From: Pyxidicoccus trucidator
GTDB taxonomy: Bacteria; Myxococcota; Myxococcia; Myxococcales; Myxococcaceae
Length of the DNA: 64,000 nt
Reading direction: 5' to 3'
Assembly (NCBI RefSeq): GCF_010894435.1
Contig: NZ_JAAIXZ010000022.1
Span: forward strand, 62,001-126,000
Shown: positions 44,482-56,021 of the stretch, piece after piece
Numbering within the stretch: position 1 is the stretch's first letter
Layout of the letters: each line of letters starts with the position of its first letter
Notes under the pieces: model-generated
Seen by the model: only the letters and a program-made list of their open reading frames with translations
Told to the model about the DNA's origin: nothing
Databases searched by the model: none
Position numbers and translations under genes: made by a program

Positions 44482-45584
44482 GTGAGCTCGCCCCCCAGTC
44501 CCCGCCTCGCGTGCTGGTGGTGGATGACAACGCCGCCTTCCTCGACAACCTGCACGAGCTGCTGGGCGACGCGGGCTACGCCGTGCGCGCCGCGTCCAGC
44601 TGCCGGGCCGCCCACGAGCGCGCGAAGGAGGGCTTCGACGTGGCGCTGGTGGACCTGCGCCTGCCGGATGGGGACGGCACCGCGCTGGCGGCGGAGCTGA
44701 AGGAGGGCGCGCCGGACTCGGAGGTGGTGCTGCTCACCGGCTTCGCCACGCTGGAGACGGCGGTGGCGGCGGTGCGCGCGGGCGCGTGCGCCTACCTCAT
44801 GAAGCCCTGCGCGCCGCAGGAGCTGCTGCTCACGCTGGAGCAGGCCATGCGCCAGGTGCGGCTGCACGGCGAGAAGCGCGAGCTGGCGCGGCGCGCGCAG
44901 ATGACGGAGAAGCTGGCCGCGGTGGGGACGATGACGGCGGGCCTGTCCCACGAGATTCGCAACCCGCTGAACGCGGCGGCGCTGCAGCTCTCCGTGCTGG
45001 AGCGCCGGCTGCGGCGGCTGCCGGAAGGCCAGCAGGGCCCGCTGCTGGAGCCGCTGCTGCTGGTGCGGGACGAGATTCGCCGGCTGGACCACATCCTGGA
45101 GGACTTCCTCCAGTTCGCCCGGCCCCGCGAGTTCCGCCCGGCCCCGGTGGACGTGCGCGAGCTGCTGCGCCGTGTGGTGGACCTCCTGAGCGGTCAGGCC
45201 GAGTCGCGCAAGGTGAGGCTGGAGCAGGCCCCGCTGGAAGCGGAGCTGCCGCCGGTGGCCGGCGAGGAGGAGCGGCTGCGCCAGGTGCTCATCAACCTGT
45301 GCCTCAACGCGCTGGAGGCGACGCCCGCGGGCAGCGCGGTGACGGTGTCCGCGGGGCACGAGGGCGGGCGGGTGTGGCTCACCGTGGACGACGCCGGGCC
45401 GGGAGTCCCGAAGGAGGTGCGGGAGCGCATCTTCGAGCCCTTCTTCACCACGAAGGCGCAGGGCTCGGGGCTGGGCCTGTCCATCGTCCACGCCATCGTC
45501 ACCCAGCATGGCGGGACGCTGGAGGTGGGCGCGGCGCCGGGCGGTGGCGCCCGCTTCATCCTCCGGCTGCCGGTGGCGCGGTAG
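44478..45584 (+). CDS. Receiver-histidine kinase (N-terminal REC)
   Basis: 368 residues. An N-terminal receiver (RVLVVDDNAAFLDNL; D59 in ALVDLRLPDGDG) is joined by a short helix to HisKA H158 (GLSHEIRNPLNAA) and an ATPase domain (NLCLNALEATPAG, DDAGPGVP, GSGLGLSIVHAIV). A kinase whose activity is set by phosphorylation of its own receiver suggests it sits downstream in the relay headed by the globin kinase. No DNA-binding output gene is linked; the final target is unknown. Confidence 0.92.
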   Translation: MSELAPQSPPRVLVVDDNAAFLDNLHELLGDAGYAVRAASSCRAAHERAKEGFDVALVDLRLPDGDGTALAAELKEGAPDSEVVLLTGFATLETAVAAVRAGACAYLMKPCAPQELLLTLEQAMRQVRLHGEKRELARRAQMTEKLAAVGTMTAGLSHEIRNPLNAAALQLSVLERRLRRLPEGQQGPLLEPLLLVRDEIRRLDHILEDFLQFARPREFRPAPVDVRELLRRVVDLLSGQAESRKVRLEQAPLEAELPPVAGEEERLRQVLINLCLNALEATPAGSAVTVSAGHEGGRVWLTVDDAGPGVPKEVRERIFEPFFTTKAQGSGLGLSIVHAIVTQHGGTLEVGAAPGGGARFILRLPVAR

Positions 45585-45593
45585 GGCCGCCCC

Positions 45594-47492
45594 TCAGAAG
45601 CTGCCGCCCGAGCGGTGCAGGATGCGGCCGTCCTTGTCGAACCGGGAGCAGATCATGCAGGAATGGTCGCCCGCGCCGCCCTGGACCTGGTCGAAGGTCA
45701 GGCTCGCGAGCTGCCCACCCGGCGGCTCCGTGCGGCCACCTCCGGGGTTGTTGGTGAACCAGACGTCGAACACGTAGTGCACCGCCACGGGCTTCCCATT
45801 GCGCAGGGCGGGCTCGTAGCGCCACGTGGTGAGCGTGCGGATGACGCCCTCTTCCAGTCCCCCCAGCACCTGCAGCGGCTTGCAGTCGGTGACGGTGCCC
45901 TCGGTGGTGATGGTGCAGCGGGTGACGACGGAGCCTCGGGGGAAGGAGCCCACCTGGGCCCGGAGGCCATACGTGAGGTCGCGGTAGTGGAAGCGCTCCC
46001 CGGAGACGAAGCGGGGCGGGGTGATGCCGGGCCCCAGGTCGAGGACCACGGGCTTCGTGTCCACCGCGGGCGGAGGCGTGGGGGCGACGGCGACGGCCAC
46101 CGGGGCCGCCGGGGCCTCCAGCACGGGCGCGGCGACCTCCACGACAGGGGCGGAGGGCTCGGCGTCCAGCGTGTAGGGGACGCGCGGCAGCTCCGTGCGG
46201 ACGATGGCGCCCGTGTCCGGGATGAGCAGCGGCGCGGAGCGCGGGGCGCGGGGCTTCACCATGGGAGCACGCGGCTCCTTCGACACGGAGCGCACGGGCG
46301 GGCGCGCCACGCGGGCGGGCACGGGGCTCGGGGGCGGGGAGGCGACGGGGACCGCGAGGAGCCGGGGCGCCGCCGGGGGGCGCCCCGGGAGGATGCGCTC
46401 TTCCAGGGACGGGGACACGGTGGCCGACGCGTCGCTGGAGGCCGGCTCCGCCCGCGCTGTCTCGGGAAGCTGCGAAGTGCCCAGCACCACCGCGAGCACC
46501 GCGCTCCCAAGCCCGCTGGCCAGTCGCCAGGGCCGGCGCGGAGCCTGGGCCTCGGAGGCGACGAGCAGGCGGCGCACGCGCAGCAGCAGCGAGCCACCGC
46601 CCGCGCCAATCGCCGGCTGGGGCGAGGGCGTCAGGCGCAGTTGCTCGATGTGGGCCAGGGCGCGCGCGTAGAGGTAGGCGTCGCCGCAGCAGTGGACGGC
46701 GAGGTCATCGGCGCAGTGCTCGCGCTCCTCGCGGATGCGGTGGGACAGCCACCAGACGGCCGGGTGGTAGAAGAGGAGCGTCTCGACGAAGGACTGGAGG
46801 AGGTTGACGAGGTAGTCGTGCCGGCGGATGTGGGCCAGCTCGTGGGAGAGGATGGCCTCCAGCTGGGAGGCGCTCAGCCCCGTCATGGCGCTGGCGGGCA
46901 CGAGGATGAGGGGGCGCCACAGGCCGATGACCATGGGCACCTCGACGCTGGCGGAAGCCAGCAGGCGCACCGGGGTCGTCATGCGCATGCGGGCCAGGGC
47001 GCGCGAGAGGGCGTCATGCCAGGGGCTGGCGGCCTCCAGCGTCTGACGGCGCGACAGCCGCTGCGTCATCGTCCAGGCCAGCAGGGTGCGCAGGGAGAGC
47101 AGCAGCACGCCGCAGCACCAGGCCGGCAGGAGCCAGGGGCGCAGCGTCTCCAGGAAGTCCGAGCCCCCCAGCGGCGCGGGCACCGCCATCACCATGAAGG
47201 TGGCGTCGGCGGAGACGGTGGCGTCGGCGGCGCTGGGTACGACGGCCTGCGCGAAGACGACGCGGGCGGCCTCGGTGAGCGCGGAGAAGAAGGAGACCGC
47301 CGGGAGCACGGCCATGGCCAGCAGCCCGAGACAGGCGGTGGCATAGCGGGCGCGAGACGAGCGCTCGGGGATGAGGGCCAGCAGCCCCGCGACGACGAGG
47401 GCCACGGCGGCGCCCTGCCACAGGAAGCCGAGCAGGGCCTGCTCCAGCGCGAGGAAGAGGGGTTGCTGGGATAGCGCGTGTAGTGCGTCCAT
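45594..47492 (-). CDS. BlaR1-like M56 metallopeptidase fused to a TonB C-terminal domain
   Basis: 632 residues; its ATG directly follows the blaI-type stop (TAAATG). Four membrane segments lie in residues 1-330, with the zinc motif HELAH (about residue 218, AILSHELAHIRRHDYL) and the downstream EEREHCADD of M56 peptidases. A Pro/Ala-rich linker leads to a TonB-like domain (FPRGSVVTRCTITTEGTVTD, ATTWRYEPA-type ending, VHYVFDVWF). BlaR1 relatives sense cell-wall or beta-lactam stress and cleave the BlaI repressor. The TonB end may touch the envelope instead of a penicillin-binding sensor domain, which is absent. Confidence 0.85.
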   Translation of the reverse strand: MDALHALSQQPLFLALEQALLGFLWQGAAVALVVAGLLALIPERSSRARYATACLGLLAMAVLPAVSFFSALTEAARVVFAQAVVPSAADATVSADATFMVMAVPAPLGGSDFLETLRPWLLPAWCCGVLLLSLRTLLAWTMTQRLSRRQTLEAASPWHDALSRALARMRMTTPVRLLASASVEVPMVIGLWRPLILVPASAMTGLSASQLEAILSHELAHIRRHDYLVNLLQSFVETLLFYHPAVWWLSHRIREEREHCADDLAVHCCGDAYLYARALAHIEQLRLTPSPQPAIGAGGGSLLLRVRRLLVASEAQAPRRPWRLASGLGSAVLAVVLGTSQLPETARAEPASSDASATVSPSLEERILPGRPPAAPRLLAVPVASPPPSPVPARVARPPVRSVSKEPRAPMVKPRAPRSAPLLIPDTGAIVRTELPRVPYTLDAEPSAPVVEVAAPVLEAPAAPVAVAVAPTPPPAVDTKPVVLDLGPGITPPRFVSGERFHYRDLTYGLRAQVGSFPRGSVVTRCTITTEGTVTDCKPLQVLGGLEEGVIRTLTTWRYEPALRNGKPVAVHYVFDVWFTNNPGGGRTEPPGGQLASLTFDQVQGGAGDHSCMICSRFDKDGRILHRSGGSF

Positions 47493-47885
47493 TTACTTCC
47501 CCCGCTTCTCGTGCTCGTCCAGCAGCTTGCGAATCTCCGCCAGCTCCTCGGCGGAGGCCCGCTTCATGGAGAGGGCCTGCGCCACCAGCGTGGTCGCCGA
47601 GCCGCCGAAGGCCCGGTCCATGAGGTCGCGCAGCAGGTCACGCTGGGTGCGCTTCTCGCTGATGGCGGGCTCATAGACGTGGGTGCGCTCGCTCTCGTCG
47701 CGCTGGACGATGCCCTTCTCCGTCATGTTCTGGAGGAGCTTGAGGACCGTGGTGTAGCCGGTGTCCTTGTCCTGGGTGTCGCGGAGCGACTCGTGCACCT
47801 GTCGCACCGTGCAGGGGCCCAGCTTCCAGAGGACCCGAAGGATGGCCAGCTCGGCCCGCGTGGGTTGCGGCGGAACGGGAGTCAT
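47493..47885 (-). CDS. BlaI/MecI-family repressor
   Basis: 130 residues from ATG 47885. A winged helix (TRAELAILRVLWKLGPCTVR, KDTGYTTVLKLLQNMTEKGI) and the dimerisation tail of BlaI proteins. It abuts the M56 peptidase gene, the normal partner that inactivates it by cleavage. Two matching dyads sit in its promoter, so it represses its own operon. There is no ribosome site before the ATG and the predicted transcript begins at or next to it, suggesting leaderless translation. Confidence 0.92.
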   Translation of the reverse strand: MTPVPPQPTRAELAILRVLWKLGPCTVRQVHESLRDTQDKDTGYTTVLKLLQNMTEKGIVQRDESERTHVYEPAISEKRTQRDLLRDLMDRAFGGSATTLVAQALSMKRASAEELAEIRKLLDEHEKRGK

Positions 47886-47892
47886 GTGGGGA

Positions 47893-47934
47893 CTATTACG
47901 ATGTCCGTCGTATCTGTCAACGACGTGCGTCGTA
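47893..47934 (-). promoter_or_regulatory. blaI promoter with two operator dyads
   Basis: On the minus strand, -35 TTGACA (complement of 47915-47920) and a -10-like TAATAG (complement of 47893-47898) are 16 bases apart. Dyad TACGACGGACATCGTA (47897-47912) lies between the boxes and TACGACGCACGTCGTT (47919-47934) overlaps the -35. Their starts are 22 bp apart, two helical turns, as for cooperative BlaI-type binding. Confidence 0.7.
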
Positions 47935-47971
47935 GATGTCCTGGGCACGACGGCGCGCCCCCGCCGCGCGC

Positions 47972-49147
47972 TCAGGGAGTGGCGTCGGCGGCGGCCGGCG
48001 CGGGAGTCCCGGTGCGGAGCTTCTTGAGGCGGTCGAGGTCCTGGGTGCCGATTGCCAGCAGGATGCCGGCGATGTGCTTGCGGGGATACTCGCCCGGGAG
48101 CTCGCGCATCCACTGGGACGGGTCGGGCATGTCGCTGCCGGCGGCCGGCGCATCGTCCAGGGTTGCGCCGTGCTCCCAGATGGTTCGTGCGAGCGAGGTC
48201 GGGCAGGGGGCCGACGCGAGCTCCGCATCGAGGGCCTCGTAGGCCTGACGGTAGGGGCCCTCCGCGAAGGGCTTGAGGTAGCGGGCCATGCCGGTGGCCT
48301 CGGTCAGGCCGATGCAGCGGCTGAGGGCCGAGCCGCAGTGACGTGCCTTCCGGGCCACCGCGGTGGGCGCGGCGATGCTGGAGAAGGACATGCTGCTCCA
48401 GAGGACCGCGCGCATGCGCTCGTTCTGTTCGAGGCTCATCGGACGCCACTCCGGCGGTGGCGCCGTCATCGACTCGTGGGCCTTGCGCTCGATGCCGAGC
48501 AGGGCGGTGGCGATCATTGCCCCCAGCAGGGTGTCCGAGCGATACGCGAGCCACGCGAGGTGTCGCACGTCCCGCGCGGCCTCCACGGGCTGTCCGGTCC
48601 GGAGGCCGTGAACCAGCCGGAACTTCGCCCAGCTCTGCAAGGGGATGAAGTTCGGCACGGCGGCCGTCATGTAGGCGTACGGCTGCTGGAGGGGAGTGGG
48701 AGTGTTCTCGAGGGTGTCCCAGTAGTCATACGCGTGGAGCTGGCGCATCCAGCCGAAGTCCAGGGCGGAGAAGTCCACCTCCGACGCGAGCAGGTCGTCC
48801 CAGTCCTTCTTGCCCGCCAGCGACGCGGGAAGCTGGAGCGGGGAGTCCGCCGGCATCGTCGGCGCCGGATCCCATCCCAGCCAGGCATTGAGGAGGGGCC
48901 CCGCGTCGCCCCCGGTGCGCGGCTCCTGGAACCACGGGTCCGCGGCGAGCTGCTCCTGCTGCTCGCAGAACAGGTCCACGTTCGCGGTGAGGTCCTCGCG
49001 GAACGCATCGAGCTTGGGCTCGTACTTCCCGCGGAGCCACATATCGGCGCCCACCGCCGCGACGACGGTGAGCAGCAGGATGCTGCTCACAATCCACACC
49101 AGGACACGCACCACGCTGCCACGGGACGACCGGGGGTTCCGACGCAT
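47972..49147 (-). CDS. Membrane-anchored protein of unknown function
   Basis: 391 residues. One N-terminal membrane anchor (VVRVLVWIVSSILLLTVVAA) after a basic start, then a helical extracytoplasmic domain (for example KKDWDDLLASEVDFSALDFG, EAARDVRHLAWLAYRSDTLL, PGEYPRKHIAGILLAIGTQD). No known motif; it has several Cys. Similar unnamed proteins are, to my memory, frequent in myxobacteria. It follows the NtrC-type gene by 32 bp on the same strand. Confidence 0.7.
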   Translation of the reverse strand: MRRNPRSSRGSVVRVLVWIVSSILLLTVVAAVGADMWLRGKYEPKLDAFREDLTANVDLFCEQQEQLAADPWFQEPRTGGDAGPLLNAWLGWDPAPTMPADSPLQLPASLAGKKDWDDLLASEVDFSALDFGWMRQLHAYDYWDTLENTPTPLQQPYAYMTAAVPNFIPLQSWAKFRLVHGLRTGQPVEAARDVRHLAWLAYRSDTLLGAMIATALLGIERKAHESMTAPPPEWRPMSLEQNERMRAVLWSSMSFSSIAAPTAVARKARHCGSALSRCIGLTEATGMARYLKPFAEGPYRQAYEALDAELASAPCPTSLARTIWEHGATLDDAPAAGSDMPDPSQWMRELPGEYPRKHIAGILLAIGTQDLDRLKKLRTGTPAPAAADATP

Positions 49148-49179
49148 CCGGGAACTCTACCAGTGCCCGGCGCCGGTCC

Positions 49180-50604
<1,425 letters not shown>

Positions 50605-50622
50605 GGATGGAGGGCTCTCGGG

Positions 50623-51132
50623 TCAGGTAGCGGGAGGGCTCGCGGAGGAGTCCGCCCGGGTATCGCGGCCGGCGTCGGCGCGGACATGCCACGTCTCCAC
50701 CACGGGCTCGATGCGAGGGGTGAGCTGGAGGATGGAGCTGGGGAAACAGTGCTCGGGCAGCTCGGAGAAGATGTGGCGCGCCGCCTCCGCGTCCGCGTCG
50801 GTGGGGACGGCGACGTGGGGGCGGACGATGAGGTCCGTGAACTGTGGCGGCCGGCCCGGGGCGGCCACCAGGCGGGCCATGGCGGAGCTCTGGTAGAAGA
50901 GCACCGGCACGTCCGCCTCGCGCGCCCGGTCCAGGAAGGCCAGCAGCGTGCGCCCCTCCACCGCGCCCACCAGCAACGACTCCGGCGCCCAGCGGCCTTC
51001 ATCCGCCGTGCCCGGCTCGGCCAGCGGCCGGCCAATGGGCACGGGGGGCGCCTGGTCGCTCGTCAGGACGGCACCGCGCTCGCCCTGCCAGAAGAGACGC
51101 GTCTCGTACTCGGTAATCGTCACGGACGTCAT
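50623..51132 (-). CDS. OsmC-like protein lacking the first catalytic Cys
   Basis: 169 residues, ATG 51132 with GGGAGA. The OsmC fold is seen in TITEYETRLFWQGERGAVL, EGRWAPESLLVGAVEGRTLLAFL and FTDLIVRPHVAVPTDADAEA. OsmC/Ohr peroxidases use two Cys. Here the first, normally in a NSC-type motif before the central helix, is replaced by the EGRT of VEGRTLLAFL, while the second remains in LPEHCFPSS. Peroxidase chemistry is therefore doubtful; a binding or regulatory role is possible. 18 bp upstream of the NtrC-type gene. Confidence 0.8.
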   Translation of the reverse strand: MTSVTITEYETRLFWQGERGAVLTSDQAPPVPIGRPLAEPGTADEGRWAPESLLVGAVEGRTLLAFLDRAREADVPVLFYQSSAMARLVAAPGRPPQFTDLIVRPHVAVPTDADAEAARHIFSELPEHCFPSSILQLTPRIEPVVETWHVRADAGRDTRADSSASPPAT

Positions 51133-51250
51133 GGGCCTGTCTCCCTCGCTGCCCTGGATGGGCAGTGCCCTTTCAACCCCTGTGCCGCGCCTGTGCTTCG
51201 TGCCGGAGCCCCTCTCGTCCCGAAGTACGAGGGGGCGGGTCGAGGGTAGC

Positions 51251-52666
51251 TCATGGCAGTCCGAAGAGACGTAGCACCGCGGTGCCGGTAAGGCTGACCA
51301 GCAGGCAGCCCGCCAGCATCAGCGGGAGGCCGAGCCGTATCAGCTCGGAGGAGTCGAGCCCCTCGCCCGCGGCCATGGCGTTGGGCGGGGTGCTGATGAC
51401 GAAGGGGATGCCGAAGGAGCACCCCAGCGCCACGAGGATGGGCGTGGACGCCGCGGGGTGGAGCTGCACCGCCAGGGGAAGGAGGAGCGCCGCCGTGCCG
51501 GTGTTGCTCATCACCGCGGACAGCACCGCCGCCACCACCACCAGCACGCCCAGCTGCACCGACACCGGCCAGCCGCCCAGGTCCGAGCCGGCCAGCGCCC
51601 GCGCCACCAGCCCGGAGTGCTCCATCAGCCGCCCCAGGGAGATGCCTCCGGCGATGAGGAGGAGGGTGGACCAGTCCAGCCTGCCCAGGTCCTCGCGCTT
51701 CAGCAGGCCGCTGCCGAAGAGGAGCGCGGTGGCGCCCAGCGCCACCACCGGCGCGGGCATGCCGTGCAGGGGCTCGGACAGCCAGGCCACCACGCAGGCC
51801 GCGCTCACGCCCAGCACCCGGCGCCCGTCGCGCGTCAGGGGGCGGGGCTCCTCGGCGGGCAGCTCCAGCCGGCCGCTCAGCCGGAAGCGCAGCAGCACCA
51901 GCCCGAAGCCCAGCACCAGCATCAGCGCCGTGAGGGGCAGGGCCAGCGCCATCCACTCGGCGAATGTCACCCGCGAGTACGCGCTGGCGGCGGACACCGC
52001 GAGGGCGTTGGGGCCGCTGCCCACCGGCGTGGCCATGCCGCCGAAGTTGGCGCCCAGCGCCACACCCAGCAGCAGCGCGGGCCGCAGCGCCGCACCTGCG
52101 GGAGTCGCCTGGAGGATGGGCCGCAGCGCCGCGAGCATCATCGCCGCGGCGGCCACGTTGGACATCCACATGGACAGGAAGGCCACGCCGGCCATGACCA
52201 GCAGGAGCAGCAGCCGGGGCCGCCCGCGCGACAGCCGCACCACGTGGCGGGCCACCGCGGCGTCCAGCCCGTGCCGCATGGCCGCCACCTCCAGCGTGAA
52301 GCCTCCGAGGAAGAGGACCAGCACCGGGTCCATGCCCCACGTCAGCACCGAGGACAGGCGGTAGTCGGCGGCCAGCGGCTCCATCAGCATCGGCGTGGCG
52401 CCCATCAGCAGCAGGGTGGGGACGAAGGGCGGCACCACCTCCGTGAGCCACAGCACCAGACACGCCCCGCCAATCAGCACCGCGCGCGAGGCCACCGGGC
52501 CCTCCACGCCGAAGCCCGCCACGAGCGCCACCACCGCGAGCCCACTCATTGCCAGCGCGGGGCGCAGCCAGTCACGGCGCGGCGCACTCGCGAGGGCGTC
52601 CCCGACGAGCAGCGGAGCGGGAGGCGCCTCGGAGGCCGCGCCCGGCGGGGTGAAGGAGGAGGTCAT
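51251..52666 (-). CDS. DASS/SLC13-family anion permease
   Basis: 471 residues with about 11-12 membrane segments. The two-fold repeat shows in MSNVAAAAMMLAAL...GMATPVGSGPNALAV and its counterpart MSNTGTAALLLP...ISTPPNAMAAGEG; these are the Ser-Asn-Thr/Val cation- and anion-binding hairpins of divalent anion:sodium symporters. Likely substrates are dicarboxylates, citrate or sulfate. The first SNT is SNV, a common variant. Inner membrane. It lies between the CBS-domain and OsmC-like genes. Confidence 0.87.
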   Translation of the reverse strand: MTSSFTPPGAASEAPPAPLLVGDALASAPRRDWLRPALAMSGLAVVALVAGFGVEGPVASRAVLIGGACLVLWLTEVVPPFVPTLLLMGATPMLMEPLAADYRLSSVLTWGMDPVLVLFLGGFTLEVAAMRHGLDAAVARHVVRLSRGRPRLLLLLVMAGVAFLSMWMSNVAAAAMMLAALRPILQATPAGAALRPALLLGVALGANFGGMATPVGSGPNALAVSAASAYSRVTFAEWMALALPLTALMLVLGFGLVLLRFRLSGRLELPAEEPRPLTRDGRRVLGVSAACVVAWLSEPLHGMPAPVVALGATALLFGSGLLKREDLGRLDWSTLLLIAGGISLGRLMEHSGLVARALAGSDLGGWPVSVQLGVLVVVAAVLSAVMSNTGTAALLLPLAVQLHPAASTPILVALGCSFGIPFVISTPPNAMAAGEGLDSSELIRLGLPLMLAGCLLVSLTGTAVLRLFGLP

Positions 52667-52713
52667 GGGGCTTCACGCGGGACGCGGACGACGGGGGCGC
52701 AGCGGGTCGGGCT

Positions 52714-53145
52714 TCAGGCGCCGAACTCGGCGGACATCTCGTGCCGGTCGCGCTCCTCGATGAGGTACTGCGCGTACCGCACCAGGTCCGCCTCCGTGAC
52801 GATGCCCAGCAGGTGGTGGTTGGCGTCCACCACCGGCAGGCAGCCGTACTTGTGCTTGAGCATCAGCGCCACGGCGTCCTTCAGCGGCGTGTCCGCGCGC
52901 ACCGTGTCCACGTCGCGCGTCATGATGTCCGCGGCCCACAGCGGCTGCGACGCCGGGTCGGTGCTGTGGACGGAGGCCGCCCGGAGCAGGTCCCGGTGGG
53001 TGACGAGGCCAACCAGCTTGCCCTGCCGCAGCACGGGCAGGTGCCGGATGCGGTGGAGGCGGAGCAGCTCATCCGCCTTGGCCAGGTTCTGTGTCTCCTT
53101 GAGGGTGACCACCTCGCGGGTCATCAGCTCTCCAACAATCTGCAT
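52714..53145 (-). CDS. Double-CBS-domain protein
   Basis: 143 residues from ATG 53145; the longer frame to 53328 lacks a good start and crosses the promoter. Two CBS units: VGELMTREVVTLKETQNLAK...GLVTHRDLLRA (about 3-58) and AADIMTRDVDTVRADTPLKD...GIVTEADLVRYAQ (about 71-127). They form a Bateman module that binds adenosyl ligands. Free-standing copies often regulate a neighbour; here the next gene is the DASS permease, 47 bp downstream. Transcription probably starts at the sigma-54-like element at 53192-53207. Confidence 0.88.
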   Translation of the reverse strand: MQIVGELMTREVVTLKETQNLAKADELLRLHRIRHLPVLRQGKLVGLVTHRDLLRAASVHSTDPASQPLWAADIMTRDVDTVRADTPLKDAVALMLKHKYGCLPVVDANHHLLGIVTEADLVRYAQYLIEERDRHEMSAEFGA

Positions 53146-53191
53146 GTGCGGCGCTCCGGGGTTGGGATGTCCTCTGACGGGCCTCTTCCAT

Positions 53192-53207
53192 TGCAGGTCC
53201 GGGGCCA
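53192..53207 (-). promoter_or_regulatory. Sigma-54-like promoter of the CBS-DASS run
   Basis: On the minus strand TGGCCCCGGACCTGCA matches TGGCACG-N4-TTGCA at 9 of 12 positions, with GG-N10-GC intact. The predicted start is near 53180, 35 bases before the ATG. Confidence 0.45.
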
Positions 53208-53250
53208 GCTCAGGGTCCTCCTCGGAACACGGTGTTGCCCGCTCCCCGCG

Positions 53251-53267
53251 CGCGCAAGGTTTGCGCG
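53251..53267. promoter_or_regulatory. GCGCAA-N3-TTGCGC palindrome, copy 2
   Basis: CGCGCAAGGTTTGCGCG has 7-bp arms around GGT and shares GCGCAA-N3-TTGCGC with the site at 41549. It lies about 45-60 bp upstream of the sigma-54-like element, as expected for an enhancer-binding protein. Confidence 0.55.
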
Positions 53268-53373
53268 AGCACCCGTGCCCCCGCAGGCTTTTCGCCCCCG
53301 CTGTCCGGTGGAGGGCTTTGGGCGGCACTGGCGCCGGGTTGAAGGCCGCCTTGCTGTGCGCTAAGTGCTCACC

Positions 53374-53468
53374 CTGTCGCTAGGGGTGCCCCTGGAAGGG
53401 GCTGAGACGGCCGTGCTGTGCGGCCAACCCTTGGAACCTGAACCGGGTCATTCCGGCGGAGGGAAGCG
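53374..53468 (+). promoter_or_regulatory. TPP riboswitch (thi box)
   Basis: The conserved aptamer strings are present in order: CTAGGGGTGCC, GGGCTGAGA (CTGAGA at 53402), ACCCTTGGAACCTGA (ACCTGA at 53436) and CCGGGTCATTCCGGCGGAGGGAA. It sits directly before thiC, the commonest TPP-riboswitch target, and should lower thiC expression when thiamine pyrophosphate is abundant. The following GGGGCTCCGCCCC hairpin (about 53474-53487) may be part of the expression platform; whether it blocks transcription or translation is unclear. Confidence 0.93.
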
Positions 53469-53521
53469 GCCCGGGGCTCCGCCCCTCGCCCGTCGCCCAT
53501 CCGCCGCCGAGGAGATGCGAG

Positions 53522-55396
<1,875 letters not shown>

Positions 55397-55492
55397 GGTG
55401 TGCGCCCGAGGACGGAAGGCCGGGACGACCCGTCAGATCACCTGTCCGAGACGTGACAATCGGAGCAGGTGCGTGTCATGGTAGGTGCGCAA

Positions 55493-55511
55493 GGGCGCGC
55501 TTTTCGCGCCC
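55493..55511 (+). other. Hairpin just upstream of a strong ribosome site
   Basis: GGGCGCG-CTTTT-CGCGCCC lies 10 bases before the GGAGGGG of the DUF4870-like gene. It may terminate thiC transcription weakly or structure the leader of the next gene. Confidence 0.3.
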
Positions 55512-55535
55512 CAAGATATCTGGAGGGGACGTTCA

Positions 55536-55925
55536 ATGGAGACTCCGCCGCGGGAGCAGATGGGCTCGTTCATCAGTGGCACGCCGATGCCGACCCAGGA
55601 CGAGAAGACGATGGCGCTGCTGGCCCACATGGGCACCATCCTGGCCAACTTCGTAGGTCTGGGCTTCGCCGTGCCCCTGGTGCTGATGCTGACCAAGGGC
55701 AAGGAGTCCTCCTTCGTTCGCGCCCACGCCGTGGAGTCGCTGAACTTCCAGATCACCGTGTTCATCGTCGCGGTCATCTGCGCCATCACCATCTGCATCG
55801 GCATTGGCGCCATCCTGCTGCCCGTCGTCGGCATCGCCGCGCTGGTCTTCTCCATCATCGCCGGCCTGAAGGCGAACGAGGGCCAGCTCTACAAGTACCC
55901 GGTCAACATCCGGCTGGTGAAGTAG
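55536..55925 (+). CDS. DUF4870-like small membrane protein
   Basis: 129 residues from ATG 55536 with an excellent GGAGGGG site seven bases upstream. A short polar N-terminus (TPMPTQDEKTMALLAHMG) is followed by membrane helices at about 34-50 and a long one or two at 70-110. The pattern KGKESSFVRAHAVESLNFQI is typical of DUF4870/Tic20-like proteins. Function unknown; the family is found in inner membranes. The high-quality ribosome site suggests good expression. Confidence 0.85.
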   Translation: METPPREQMGSFISGTPMPTQDEKTMALLAHMGTILANFVGLGFAVPLVLMLTKGKESSFVRAHAVESLNFQITVFIVAVICAITICIGIGAILLPVVGIAALVFSIIAGLKANEGQLYKYPVNIRLVK

Positions 55926-55940
55926 GTCGCACGGCACCGG

Positions 55941-56001
55941 CCCTCCTCACGAGGGCCCGGGCTCACGGGCGGGCACTGCGCGAAGGCGCGGGCCCGCCCG
56001 T
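55941..56001. terminator. Hairpins between convergent genes
   Basis: GCCCTC/GAGGGC (about 55940-55957) and a longer stem ACGGGCGGGC (55965-55974) / GCCCGCCCGT (55992-56001) fill the gap between the DUF4870-like gene and moaA, likely ending both. Only a short TGTTT follows. Confidence 0.4.
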
Positions 56002-56021
56002 CGTGTTTCCAGGGAACGGCT

